Source: JADCGM01 sp943368345 (GTDB lineage: Bacteria; Pseudomonadota; Alphaproteobacteria; Sphingomonadales; Sphingomonadaceae). From it: a stretch of 44,979 bases of DNA. Position 1 is the first letter of the stretch. Every line of letters begins with the position of its first letter. The notes under the pieces are model-generated. The model had not been told where the DNA came from. It saw only the letters and a program-made list of their open reading frames with translations, and did no database searches. This document shows positions 7,995 through 17,093 of this stretch, one piece after another. Where the stretch lies: positions 1 to 44,979 of the forward strand of contig CALRKY020000025.1 in assembly GCA_943368345.1 (NCBI GenBank), given 5' to 3'. The translations under genes were made by a program, and so were the position numbers.

Positions 7995-10900
7995 CTATTC
8001 CGCCGCCTGCGGGGCCGTGTCACCGATTTCCCGCTCCAGACGACGGGCCACGGCATTGGGCGACCCGGTTCGCCGCGCCAGCTTGTTGTAGAAGGTCGGA
8101 ATGACAAACAGAGTCAGGATTGTCGCAATGCTGACCCCCCAGACGACGACCGTCCCGATGGCACTGCGGGCGGCAGCCCCTGCCCCTTCGGACAGCATCA
8201 GCGGAATGGCCCCGGCAACTGTGGCAATCGACGTCATCAAGATCGGGCGTAATCGCCGATTGGCCGCCTCGACCACGGCGTCGGTGATGTCCTGCCCATC
8301 ATCCCGGAGCTGGTTGGCGAATTCGACGATCAAAATACCGTTCTTGGCCGCCAATCCCACCAGCATGACGATGCCGATCTGGCTGTAGATGTTGAGAGTG
8401 CCGCCCATTACGAACAGCCCGAGCAGTCCGCCGCCGACGGCCAGCGGTACGGTCAGGACAATGACGGACGGGTGTACGAAACTCTCAAACTGAGCCGAGA
8501 GCACGAGATAAACGATCAGGATCGTCATTGCGAAGGTGATGTAGATGGCGTTGCCCGTCTGGCGGTAGGCGAGCGATTCCCCCTTGTAGCCGACCTGGGT
8601 AATCTCCGGGATGCCCGCCGCTTCCGCTTCCAGCCACGTCAGCGCCTCCCCAAGCGTGTAGCCCGGCGCAAGACCACCACCGATGGTGATGGCCCGAAGC
8701 TTGTCGTAGCGGCCAAGCTCACCGGCATCGGCATAGCTGCGCAGCGCCACCACATTGGATAGCGGGACAAGCTGATCGCTCCGGTTGGAGCGGACATAGA
8801 CGCCGTTAAGGTCCTGTGGGGTCACCCGGTCGGACCGCTCCGCCTGCAGCACGACATAGTATTCCTCACCCCGGTCAACATAGGTAGTGACCCGCTTCGA
8901 CCCCATCATGGTTTCCAGCGTTGCGCCAATCTCCGTCAGCGAAACGCCGAGGTCACCGGCACGCACGGTATCCACGTCGATCAGCACCTGCGGCTTGGTT
9001 TCCTTGTAATCGGCATCCAGATCGACAATTCCGGGGTTGTCCTCGGCGGCGGCGAGCAGCTTGTCGCGGGCCCGGGCCAATTCTTCATAGGTGTCGCCGG
9101 CGATCACAAACTGGATCGGTTGCCCCCGTCCCCGACTGAGACCCGATGATACCGAGGCGCTGACCCGCACCGTCGCCATACCGCGAAGCGCCTTCTGGGA
9201 TGCCTCCAGCACGTCGCGGGTCGATTTGTCCCGGTCGGCCCATGCCGGCAGGAACACGGTAACCCGGCCACCCGAAAAATCCTCGCTGGCCCCGAAGCTG
9301 TTGGGAGCCCGAACCATCAGCGTCCGAATGTCGCCGGATTTCGCCAGCTTCAGCAACGCGGTCTCAACCTCGTTCATGTAGACGACCAAACGGTCATAGC
9401 CGGTGCCGACTGCTGCGGTCACGATGACCTGGAAATTGCCGACATCCTCCTCGGGGGCCAGTTCGGATTTGAGCGTTGACCCGACCCCTAGGCATCCGAC
9501 GACAAACAGGATTGCCGACGCCCCAACCAGGAAGGGCCGGTAGATCACCCGCATCAGAAGCGAGCGGTAGGTCCGGCCCAAGCTGTCAAATTTCCCGTCG
9601 ACCCAGCGGGTGAAGCGGTTGTGGCTGTCGTCGCTCTTCAGAAACCGGGAGCAAAGCATCGGCGTCAGGGTCAGGGCAATGAAACCTGACACAGCCACCG
9701 ATCCGATCATCGCCGCCCCCAGTTCGCGGAACAGCATGCCGGTATTGCCGCTGATGAACATCACCGGCACGAACACAGCGCACACGACGGCTGTTGTCGC
9801 CACAACTGCAAAGGCCACCTGCCGCGCCCCGCGATAGGAGGCGACAAGCGGTGTTTCGCCCTTCTCAATCCGGTAATGGATGTTCTCGAGCACAACGATG
9901 GCATCGTCGACGACCAAGCCGATGGCCAGAACCAGCGCCAGCAGCGTCAGCAGGTTGATCGACAGACCAAAGGCCCAGAGCACAATGAAGGTCGCCGTCA
10001 GACAAATGGGGACGGTGATCGCCGGGATGACGGTCGCGCGCGCCGACCCCAGAAAGGCGTAGATGACCAGCACCACCAGAATGGCGGCCTCCGCCAGGGT
10101 CACCCAGACATTCTCGATGGCCGCCGCGATGAACTGCGAACTGTCGCCACCGATGCGGATGGTAACCCCGGCTGGCAATGCCTTGCGGATATCCGCCAAC
10201 TCCGCTTTGATCGCCGTCGCGACTTCCAGCGTGTTGGCTCCGGACTGCCGGACCACACCCATGCCAACCGCTGTCTGACCGTCGGAACGGAACAGGCTAT
10301 AGGGGTTCTGAAGACCTTTTTCGACCCGCGCGACATCGCCAAGCCGCACTAGATATCCGTCGGCACCGCGCCGGACCACCATGGCGGCAAAATCATCGAC
10401 AGTCTGATAGGCCCGGTCGACCCGGACCGTCAGATTCTGCGACACCGATTCAACACGGCCGGCGGGCAGCTCGACATTCTGGCGCCTGAGCGCGGCTTCG
10501 ATATCCCCCGGCGTCAGTCCAAACGCTGCCAGCCGGGTGCGGCTGAGCCATATCCGCATCGCCTGTCGCGAATCCCCACCAATCTGAACCCGCGCCACGC
10601 CCTCAATCGCGCCGAACCGGTCGACGATGAAACGGTCGGCATAGTCGCTCAGCTGGGTTCTGCTGAGCTGCTGGCTGGTCATCACCACCCAAACGATGGG
10701 CTGATCATCGGCATCGACCTTGCGGATTTCCGGCGGGTCGGCCTCAATCGGCAAATTGCCCAGGACACCCGAAATCCGGTCGCGCACATCGTTGGCCGCA
10801 GCGTCAATATCGCGGCTGGCCGAAAACTCGATGGTGACGTTCGACCGGCCATCCGACGACCGGGATGTCATCGATTCCACTCCGTCAATGCCGCTGATCC

Positions 10901-11108
10901 GGTCCTCGATTGGCTGGGTAATCCGGCTTTCAATTACCGCAGCCGATGCGCCGCGATAGCCTGTTTCAATCGAAACGACTGGTGGATCGATATCGGGATA
11001 TTCACGGACAGAGAGTCGAAAAAATGCGACAATACCAAGGACAACCAACAGAATGCTCACGACCGATGCAAAGACCGGTCGCTTGACGGAGATGTCGGAC
11101 AGGATCAC
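7995..11108 (-). CDS. RND-type multidrug efflux permease (AcrB/MexF-like, HAE1 family)
   Basis: Inner-membrane proton-driven pump subunit that exports hydrophobic compounds through a tripartite complex. At 1037 residues it is full length. The N-terminus shows the usual first helix (RPVFASVVSILLVVLGIVAFF) and the block VSIETGYRGASAAVIE. The proton-relay aspartates in TM4 are present around residue 400 (GLVVDDAIVVLENI). The relay lysine lies in the TM10 region (GLAAKNGILIVEFANQLR). The gene begins with GTG overlapping the adaptor stop codon as GTGA, so both are coupled. No outer-membrane factor gene is nearby, so a TolC-type partner must be encoded elsewhere. Confidence 0.95.
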   Translation of the reverse strand: MILSDISVKRPVFASVVSILLVVLGIVAFFRLSVREYPDIDPPVVSIETGYRGASAAVIESRITQPIEDRISGIDGVESMTSRSSDGRSNVTIEFSASRDIDAAANDVRDRISGVLGNLPIEADPPEIRKVDADDQPIVWVVMTSQQLSRTQLSDYADRFIVDRFGAIEGVARVQIGGDSRQAMRIWLSRTRLAAFGLTPGDIEAALRRQNVELPAGRVESVSQNLTVRVDRAYQTVDDFAAMVVRRGADGYLVRLGDVARVEKGLQNPYSLFRSDGQTAVGMGVVRQSGANTLEVATAIKAELADIRKALPAGVTIRIGGDSSQFIAAAIENVWVTLAEAAILVVLVIYAFLGSARATVIPAITVPICLTATFIVLWAFGLSINLLTLLALVLAIGLVVDDAIVVLENIHYRIEKGETPLVASYRGARQVAFAVVATTAVVCAVFVPVMFISGNTGMLFRELGAAMIGSVAVSGFIALTLTPMLCSRFLKSDDSHNRFTRWVDGKFDSLGRTYRSLLMRVIYRPFLVGASAILFVVGCLGVGSTLKSELAPEEDVGNFQVIVTAAVGTGYDRLVVYMNEVETALLKLAKSGDIRTLMVRAPNSFGASEDFSGGRVTVFLPAWADRDKSTRDVLEASQKALRGMATVRVSASVSSGLSRGRGQPIQFVIAGDTYEELARARDKLLAAAEDNPGIVDLDADYKETKPQVLIDVDTVRAGDLGVSLTEIGATLETMMGSKRVTTYVDRGEEYYVVLQAERSDRVTPQDLNGVYVRSNRSDQLVPLSNVVALRSYADAGELGRYDKLRAITIGGGLAPGYTLGEALTWLEAEAAGIPEITQVGYKGESLAYRQTGNAIYITFAMTILIVYLVLSAQFESFVHPSVIVLTVPLAVGGGLLGLFVMGGTLNIYSQIGIVMLVGLAAKNGILIVEFANQLRDDGQDITDAVVEAANRRLRPILMTSIATVAGAIPLMLSEGAGAAARSAIGTVVVWGVSIATILTLFVIPTFYNKLARRTGSPNAVARRLEREIGDTAPQAAE

Positions 11109-12178
11109 CGGCGTCCGCTCCGCTCGGTCGGTTCCCGCGTTCCGGATGCCCGGACCTTGCCGCCGTCGCGCACCTTGACGGTGCCCTCCGCAACGATCCG
11201 GTCCCCCATGGACAGGCCGCGTCCGATTTCCACCATACCGTCCTGCCGCGTCCCCGTTTCAACCGGGGTTTTGAGCGCGACACTCTCACCGTCAATCTTG
11301 AACACATAGATCCGGTCACGTTCCGCCACCAAGGCGAGCTCCGGCACCGCTAACCGCTCCCGCGGATTGGCGATGACCCGTACCGTCAGCAGCATCCCCG
11401 GCCGTAGGCGCCTGTTGTCGTTGGGGAGGACGGCGCGCACGGTCACCGAACGGGTGATGGGGTCAACCACCGGATCAATGCCCTCCACCTTCCCGCGGAA
11501 GACGTCGTCGGGGTAGGCAGCTGTCCGCGCCTCTATCGACTGGCCAAGTTGCACGGCCGACAGGAACAGTTCGGGCAGGCTGAAATCGAGCTTGATGGTC
11601 GATACGTCGCTGATCGTCGCAATCTCCGTCCCTGCCCCGACGGTTGCGCCTTCCGAGATACGGCGAAGGCTGACCACACCGGCAAAGGGCGCGCGGATGA
11701 TGCGGTCACCGATTTGGGCGTCGACTAGGCCGGACTGGGCCCGGGCCGCGTCAAGTGCCGCGGTTTGCGCCTCCACCTGGGAGCGGGTTGCAAATCCCCG
11801 ACGCGCGAGCTCGTTGATCCGGTTGAACTGCTGCTGGGCCTGCTTGGCGCGCGCAGCGGCACTGGCCAGGTCCGCGGTTTCCGCAGAGCGGCTGAGTTCG
11901 GCGATCACGTCGCCCTTCCGGACCGACTCGCCGTCCTGAAACCTCAGCCGCGTGATCCGTTCGGTCACCGTCGAGGTCAGCGTCGTTGATTCCCGGGCGT
12001 AGGCCGTGCCCACGGCTTCAATGCGGTCGGAAAACTGGAAGGTGCCGACCGGTTGCACGATCACGGTTGGTGGTTTCCGGTCCCGACCGCCGGGTCCCGA
12101 CTTCGGATCACCGCTCTCGCATGCCGCAAGCGACATCGCCGCAACGGCAACCAGCCAGCCTGTCCCGAATCTATACAA
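11105..12178 (-). CDS. RND efflux periplasmic adaptor (membrane fusion lipoprotein)
   Basis: Links the RND permease to an outer-membrane channel. The domains are a lipoyl/hairpin region (AKQAQQQFNRINELARRGFATRSQVE is the coiled-coil part), a barrel (GDRIIRAPFAGVVSLRRISEG) and a membrane-proximal C-terminal domain (IGRGLSMGDRIVAEGTVKVRDGGKV). I chose the TTG start at 12178 because AGGGAG lies exactly 6 bases upstream and the protein then begins with a compact lipoprotein signal (MYRFGTGWLVAVAAMSLAAC), giving Cys20 as lipidation site and 357 residues. ATG 12235 would add 19 residues. The gene is divergent from the indolepyruvate oxidoreductase gene. Confidence 0.92.
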   Translation of the reverse strand: MYRFGTGWLVAVAAMSLAACESGDPKSGPGGRDRKPPTVIVQPVGTFQFSDRIEAVGTAYARESTTLTSTVTERITRLRFQDGESVRKGDVIAELSRSAETADLASAAARAKQAQQQFNRINELARRGFATRSQVEAQTAALDAARAQSGLVDAQIGDRIIRAPFAGVVSLRRISEGATVGAGTEIATISDVSTIKLDFSLPELFLSAVQLGQSIEARTAAYPDDVFRGKVEGIDPVVDPITRSVTVRAVLPNDNRRLRPGMLLTVRVIANPRERLAVPELALVAERDRIYVFKIDGESVALKTPVETGTRQDGMVEIGRGLSMGDRIVAEGTVKVRDGGKVRASGTREPTERSGRR

Positions 12179-12184
12179 GCGAAA

Positions 12185-12190
12185 CTCCCT
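12185..12190 (-). promoter_or_regulatory. Ribosome-binding site deciding a TTG start of the efflux adaptor gene
   Basis: AGGGAG on the minus strand is 6 bases before TTG at 12178. This placement, together with the ideal lipoprotein signal peptide that follows, favours the TTG over ATG 12235. Confidence 0.6.
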
Positions 12191-12318
12191 GATCGAACCG
12201 GTGTGACCCAGTGCACTGCCTTTGGCGCGATTCATGTGACAAGACAATGACAACAGATCGGCTCGGCAAAGTCCCGCACAAACCCCGCTTGCACCGGCAG
12301 TCAGACAGGGCCAGACTG

Positions 12319-12365
12319 TTGAAATATTATTGCGCAGCACGGATTAGGTCAGTATGTATGACCTA
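12319..12365 (+). promoter_or_regulatory. Promoter region and inverted-repeat operator candidate upstream of the indolepyruvate oxidoreductase gene
   Basis: A -35-like TTGAAA (12319-12324) is followed after 17 bases by a weak -10-like GATTAG (12342-12347). Over and just after the -10 lies a perfect inverted repeat, TAGGTCA at 12345-12351 and TGACCTA at 12359-12365, separated by 7 bases. A repressor binding there would block the promoter. The ribosome-binding site GGGGAG (12371-12376) follows. The promoter boxes are inference; the repeat is directly visible. Confidence 0.45.
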
Positions 12366-12382
12366 TCACTGGGGAGTGCACA

Positions 12383-15300
12383 ATGGCGACCAAGCCCACC
12401 GTATCGCTGAACGACAAATATCTATTCGAATCGGGCCGGGTTTTCCTGTCCGGTACGCAGGCTTTGGTGCGCCTCCCCCTGGTACAGAAGGCCCGCGATA
12501 AGGCCGCCGGGCGCAATACCGCCGGGTTCATCTCCGGCTACCGGGGCTCACCGCTTGGAACCTATGATCAGGAATTGTGGCGGACCAAATCGCTGCTGGA
12601 ATCCCACGACATCAAATTTGTCCCCGGCGTAAATGAGGAACTGGGCGCGACGGCAGTTTGGGGAACCCAACATGTCGAACTGAACCCCAGCCGCAAGTTC
12701 GACGGTGTTTTCGGGATTTGGTACGGCAAGGGCCCCGGCCTCGACCGGGCGATGGACGTACTGAAGCATGCCAACGCCGCCGGAACCTCCCCACACGGCG
12801 GGGTGCTGGCAATTGTCGGCGATGACCACGGCGCCAAATCATCCACCCTTGCCCATCAGTCAGACCATAATTTCTCGGCGGCCTTCGTGCCGTTTCTGTA
12901 TCCGGCATCGGTGCAGGAATATGTCGAATATGGCCTGCTCGGCATTGCGATGTCGCGGTTTGCGGGAACCTGGGTCGGCTTCAAGGCCACTGCTGATACT
13001 GTCGAGACATCGGCAACCGTCGACCTTGGGCTCGAACAGCGGTCGATCATCATCCCCGACTTCCAGTTCCCCGCCGATGGGATCAGCATCCGCACCGGTG
13101 ACATCTGGCGGGAGGAAGATACCCGCCTGCAGCGCTACAAGGGATTTGCTGCCCAGGCCTTTGCCAAAGCCAATGGTATCGACCGGGTGATCTGGGACAC
13201 GCCGCGACCGCGATTGGGGATCGTTACCACTGGCAAGGCCTATGCCGATGTCATGGAAGCCCTCGACGAACTTGGCATCACTGCCGAAATGGCCCGGGAT
13301 ATCGGCCTCCGCCTCTACAAAGTCGGCATGCCCTGGCCGCTGGAACCCGACGGCGTCCGCCATTTCTGTGAGGGACTGGAGGAGGTGCTGGTCATCGAGG
13401 AGAAACGGGAATTCCTCGAATATCAGCTGCGCTGGCAGCTGTATAACTGGCGCGATGATGTCCGCCCCCGCGTCGTCGGCAAGCAGGACGAGCACGGGGC
13501 CTATATTCTCAATCCCGACAATGAATTGACCCCCGGGATGATCGCACACGTCATTGCGGAGCGTATTCAGCGCTTTCACGCGACCGATCAGATCCGGGCG
13601 AAATTAGCGTTTTTTGCGGAACGCACCGCCGCCAACGACGCCTATGCGCCGCCGATCAAGCGCAGCCCCTATTTCTGTTCCGGATGCCCCCACAACAGCT
13701 CAACCAAGGTCCCGGAAGGGTCTCGCGCGCTGGCCGGTATTGGCTGCCATATCATGGCGCTGTGGATGGAGCGGGAAACCGAGACCTTTACCCAGATGGG
13801 CGGCGAAGGTGTCACCTGGGTCGGCGAAGCCCCGTTCGTCGGTGAACCCCATGTCTTCGCCAATCTGGGCGACGGCACCTATTTCCACTCCGGCCTGCTC
13901 GCTGTGCGCCAATCGATCGCCGCCGGAACCAACATCACCTACAAAATCCTCTACAATGACGCGGTCGCCATGACTGGCGGCCAGAAACATGATGGCGAAT
14001 TGTCGGTCAAACAGATCGCCGAGCAAATGGTGGCGGAGGCGGCCAAAAAGGTCGTTGTCCTGACCGAGGACCTGACCCGTTACACCAACACCGTCCTGCC
14101 CCCATCAGTGCGCTTGCTCGACCGCGACTATCTGCCGGTAGTCCAGGAGGAGATGCGCGCGACGCCGGGCTGTACGGTCATCATTTTTGACCAGACCTGC
14201 GCCGCCGAGAAACGCCGCCGCCGCAAGCGCGGCACGTTTCCCGACCCGACCACCCGGGTCTTCATCAATTCCGCGGTCTGCGAAGGTTGCGGTGACTGTT
14301 CGGTCCAGTCCAATTGTGTGGCGGTCGAGCCGATTGAGACCGAATTTGGCCGCAAACGCCGGGTCAACCAATCCAGCTGCAACAAGGATTACAGCTGCGT
14401 CAAAGGCTTCTGCCCGAGCTTTGTGACGGTCGAAGGCGCCGTGGTGCGCAAGGCCAAGGCGGTTGAGGTCGATCTGACCACGCTGCCCATGCCGGTGCTC
14501 CCGCTTCCGGGCGACGGTTATAATATCTTCGTGACAGGTATCGGCGGGACCGGCGTTCTGACCGTGTCGGCACTGCTCGGCATGGCCGCGCACCTGGAGG
14601 GCAAATCCTCAACCACGGCAGATATGGCCGGTCTCGCCCAGAAAGGCGGTGCGGTCTATTCGCACGTCCGACTGGCTGACCGCGACGAACAGCTTCTTTC
14701 ACCCCGGATCATTGCCGGCGGTGCCGATCTGGTGCTCGCCTGCGACGCCGTCGTGGCAGCGGACAAGGCCGCGCAGAACCTGATGACCCCGAACCGGACA
14801 GCGGTTGTCGCCAATGCCGACATTGCGCCGACCAGCGACTTTGTCCGCGACCGCGATCTCGATTTTCAGCGGGCTCGGGTTGAAAAGGCCATTCGGTCCG
14901 CCGCCAACCCAAATACCACGACCTTTGTCGCCGCAGACACGGTTGCGACCGCCCTGCTGGGTGACGCGATTGGCGCAAACGTGCTGATGATGGGCTTTGC
15001 CTGGCAACAGGGGCTGATCCCGCTGCAACTGGCCAGCATCGAACAGGCGATGGAATTGAACGGCACCGCCATTCCGTTCAACAAACGCGCCTTCGCGCTC
15101 GGCCGCCAGCTGGCACATGATCCGGCGTCTGTGCTGCGGCAGGTTGAGGCTGCGCGTGGGACAGCGCAGGAACCACAGTCAGAGACGCTGGACCAGTTGA
15201 TCGAACGCCGGGTCGCCGACCTGACGGCCTATCAGAACCGGGCCTATGCTGACCGCTTTGTCGCACTGGTGGACAAGGTGCGCAGTGCCGGGGACGACGC

Positions 15301-15820
15301 GCTGACCGAGGTGGTGGCCCGCAGTTACTATAAATTGCTGGCCTATAAAGATGAATATGAGGTGGCTCGCCTTTATACCGACGGCCGGTTCGAAGCCGCG
15401 CTCGCCGGACAATTCAGTGGGGGCAGTCGCCCAAAAATCATGCTGTCGCCCCCGATTTTCGCCAGGATCGATCCCGCCACCGGACGCCCGAAGAAATATA
15501 CCTTCGGCCCGTGGGTGCTGTCGCTGTTCCGTCTACTAACAATGTTCAAGGGTTTGCGCGGTACGGTATTCGATCCGTTCGGACGCAATCCGGAGCGGGT
15601 AGAGGAACGGGCGCTGATCGGCTGGTACGAAGCGATTGTTGACCGGTTGCTGGGCGGACTTGCGCCGCACAACCAGAAACTCGCGACCGAAATTGCCGGC
15701 CTACCGATGGACATTCGGGGATATGGACCGGTCAAATCCAAGGCGATGGTCGATGTCAAAGCGCGGGACGCAGCCTTGTGGCGGAATTGGCCGGGCGTTG
15801 CGAAACAGGCTGCAGCATGA
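12383..15820 (+). CDS. Fused indolepyruvate:ferredoxin oxidoreductase
   Basis: Thiamine-diphosphate and iron-sulfur enzyme that oxidatively decarboxylates aryl or branched 2-oxo acids to acyl-CoA with reduction of ferredoxin; the aerobic fused form is used in aromatic amino acid catabolism. The 1145 residues combine alpha and beta subunits. The N-terminal part holds an alpha-type domain (GFISGYRGSPLGTYD). A Cys motif SGCPHNSST lies near residue 433. The TPP-binding part follows (NLGDGTYFHSG, then LYNDAVAMTGGQ). A ferredoxin-like Cys cluster CEGCGDCSVQSNC lies near residue 633, with more Cys in SSCNKDYSCVKGFC. The beta/gamma-type domain starts at TGIGGTGVLTVSALL near residue 717. ATG 12383 follows GGGGAG by 6 bases. 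ilvE in the window could supply 2-oxo acids, but a functional link is speculative. Confidence 0.93.
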   Translation: MATKPTVSLNDKYLFESGRVFLSGTQALVRLPLVQKARDKAAGRNTAGFISGYRGSPLGTYDQELWRTKSLLESHDIKFVPGVNEELGATAVWGTQHVELNPSRKFDGVFGIWYGKGPGLDRAMDVLKHANAAGTSPHGGVLAIVGDDHGAKSSTLAHQSDHNFSAAFVPFLYPASVQEYVEYGLLGIAMSRFAGTWVGFKATADTVETSATVDLGLEQRSIIIPDFQFPADGISIRTGDIWREEDTRLQRYKGFAAQAFAKANGIDRVIWDTPRPRLGIVTTGKAYADVMEALDELGITAEMARDIGLRLYKVGMPWPLEPDGVRHFCEGLEEVLVIEEKREFLEYQLRWQLYNWRDDVRPRVVGKQDEHGAYILNPDNELTPGMIAHVIAERIQRFHATDQIRAKLAFFAERTAANDAYAPPIKRSPYFCSGCPHNSSTKVPEGSRALAGIGCHIMALWMERETETFTQMGGEGVTWVGEAPFVGEPHVFANLGDGTYFHSGLLAVRQSIAAGTNITYKILYNDAVAMTGGQKHDGELSVKQIAEQMVAEAAKKVVVLTEDLTRYTNTVLPPSVRLLDRDYLPVVQEEMRATPGCTVIIFDQTCAAEKRRRRKRGTFPDPTTRVFINSAVCEGCGDCSVQSNCVAVEPIETEFGRKRRVNQSSCNKDYSCVKGFCPSFVTVEGAVVRKAKAVEVDLTTLPMPVLPLPGDGYNIFVTGIGGTGVLTVSALLGMAAHLEGKSSTTADMAGLAQKGGAVYSHVRLADRDEQLLSPRIIAGGADLVLACDAVVAADKAAQNLMTPNRTAVVANADIAPTSDFVRDRDLDFQRARVEKAIRSAANPNTTTFVAADTVATALLGDAIGANVLMMGFAWQQGLIPLQLASIEQAMELNGTAIPFNKRAFALGRQLAHDPASVLRQVEAARGTAQEPQSETLDQLIERRVADLTAYQNRAYADRFVALVDKVRSAGDDALTEVVARSYYKLLAYKDEYEVARLYTDGRFEAALAGQFSGGSRPKIMLSPPIFARIDPATGRPKKYTFGPWVLSLFRLLTMFKGLRGTVFDPFGRNPERVEERALIGWYEAIVDRLLGGLAPHNQKLATEIAGLPMDIRGYGPVKSKAMVDVKARDAALWRNWPGVAKQAAA

Positions 15821-15893
15821 CGGTCTGATTCCCCGGCTGACAAACCGGCAAACTTGCGCCATCCTGATGGCCGCGGCCTGGGGGAGGTGGTGA

Positions 15894-17042
15894 ATGGGCG
15901 AGAAGCTGCGATCACGCGCATATGGCCTGCTGGGGGATAGCGAGGAGCGCTCCCCGGCCCATATGGCGGTGTCGGCTACGATCCTGACTGCGATTGCGGT
16001 TGGCGTCAGCACAGCGGTTTACGGAACCCTGCCGAATCTCGCACCGATTGAACTTCGCCTGCTTGCCGCCGCCCAACAGCTATCTGTTGCCATCCTGACG
16101 CTCGAATATCTGACCCGCATCTGGACCATTCCGGAAAGCGGCGCCGATGCCTTTTCGCGACCCTGGCAGGCCCGATCAACCTACGCGCTGGGATTTGCCG
16201 GACTGGTTGACCTCGGCGTGATCCTGCCGACCCTGGTTGGCTTTGCCGTACCGGTCAGCCCGGACCTTTATGCGCTGGCTGCGGTCGCAGCGCTGTTCAA
16301 GCTGGTCCGCTATTTGCCGGCCCTGTCGCTAATGAGTGCCGTGCTGGCCCGGGAAGGCCGATCGCTGCTGGCGGCGATGGTCACTATGGGGGTACTGCTC
16401 GTGATCGTCTCCAGCATCATGTATGTGCTGGAACGCGATGGACAGCCGGACGCGTTCAAATCCATTCCGCACACGATGTGGTGGGGCATCGTGACGATGG
16501 CGACTGTCGGCTATGGCGACATGGCCCCGCAGACCGGCCTGGGGAAGATGTTCGGCGGGTTCACCATGTTGCTCGGCATTGCGATGTTCGCGGTTCCTGC
16601 CGGTATCCTTGCCACCGGATTTGCCGAGGAACTGCGCAAGCGCGATTTCGTCATCACCTGGCACTCCGTGGCCAAAGTGCCGCTATTTGCCTCCCTTGAC
16701 GCCACACGGATCGCCAGCATTGCCCGATTGCTGAAGCCGCAGATCGTGCCGGCCAAGTCCGTCATCGTGCGGCGCGGTGACAGCGCCGATGCGATGTTTT
16801 TCATCATGGAAGGACTAGTGGAGGTCGAGCTCGAATCCGCCAGCATTCGGCTGAAACCCGGTCAGTATTTCGGCGAAATAGCCCTGCTGAGCGGTGGAAC
16901 CCGGACCGCGACCGTCTCAGCCGTCAGCGAATCGCGTTTGTTGATGCTGGAGGCCGCCGAATTCACCAAGCTGATCGACGAACATCCGGCCATCCGGGAC
17001 GCCATGGAAGCCGTGATCGCAAAACGCGATACCGCCGCCTGA
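15894..17042 (+). CDS. Cyclic-nucleotide-gated potassium channel (MloK1-like)
   Basis: Inner-membrane tetrameric K+ channel subunit of 382 residues. Six membrane segments are visible, with charged S4-like residues reduced (KLVRYLPALSLMSAV). The selectivity filter TVGYGD is near residue 204, between pore helix WWGIVTMA and S6. A C-terminal cyclic-nucleotide-binding domain (about residues 260-378) has the phosphate-binding cassette FGEIALLSGGTRTATVSA including the conserved Glu and Arg, so ligand binding should be intact. The layout closely matches Mesorhizobium MloK1. ATG 15894 is preceded by GGAGG with 6 bases spacing. It follows the oxidoreductase gene by 73 bases and converges on the CsgG-like gene. 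Confidence 0.93.
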   Translation: MGEKLRSRAYGLLGDSEERSPAHMAVSATILTAIAVGVSTAVYGTLPNLAPIELRLLAAAQQLSVAILTLEYLTRIWTIPESGADAFSRPWQARSTYALGFAGLVDLGVILPTLVGFAVPVSPDLYALAAVAALFKLVRYLPALSLMSAVLAREGRSLLAAMVTMGVLLVIVSSIMYVLERDGQPDAFKSIPHTMWWGIVTMATVGYGDMAPQTGLGKMFGGFTMLLGIAMFAVPAGILATGFAEELRKRDFVITWHSVAKVPLFASLDATRIASIARLLKPQIVPAKSVIVRRGDSADAMFFIMEGLVEVELESASIRLKPGQYFGEIALLSGGTRTATVSAVSESRLLMLEAAEFTKLIDEHPAIRDAMEAVIAKRDTAA

Positions 17043-17093
17043 CGAAGCATTGCCGCCAAAATCTACGCGTGGACTCGTCAGGCAAGCCAAACG

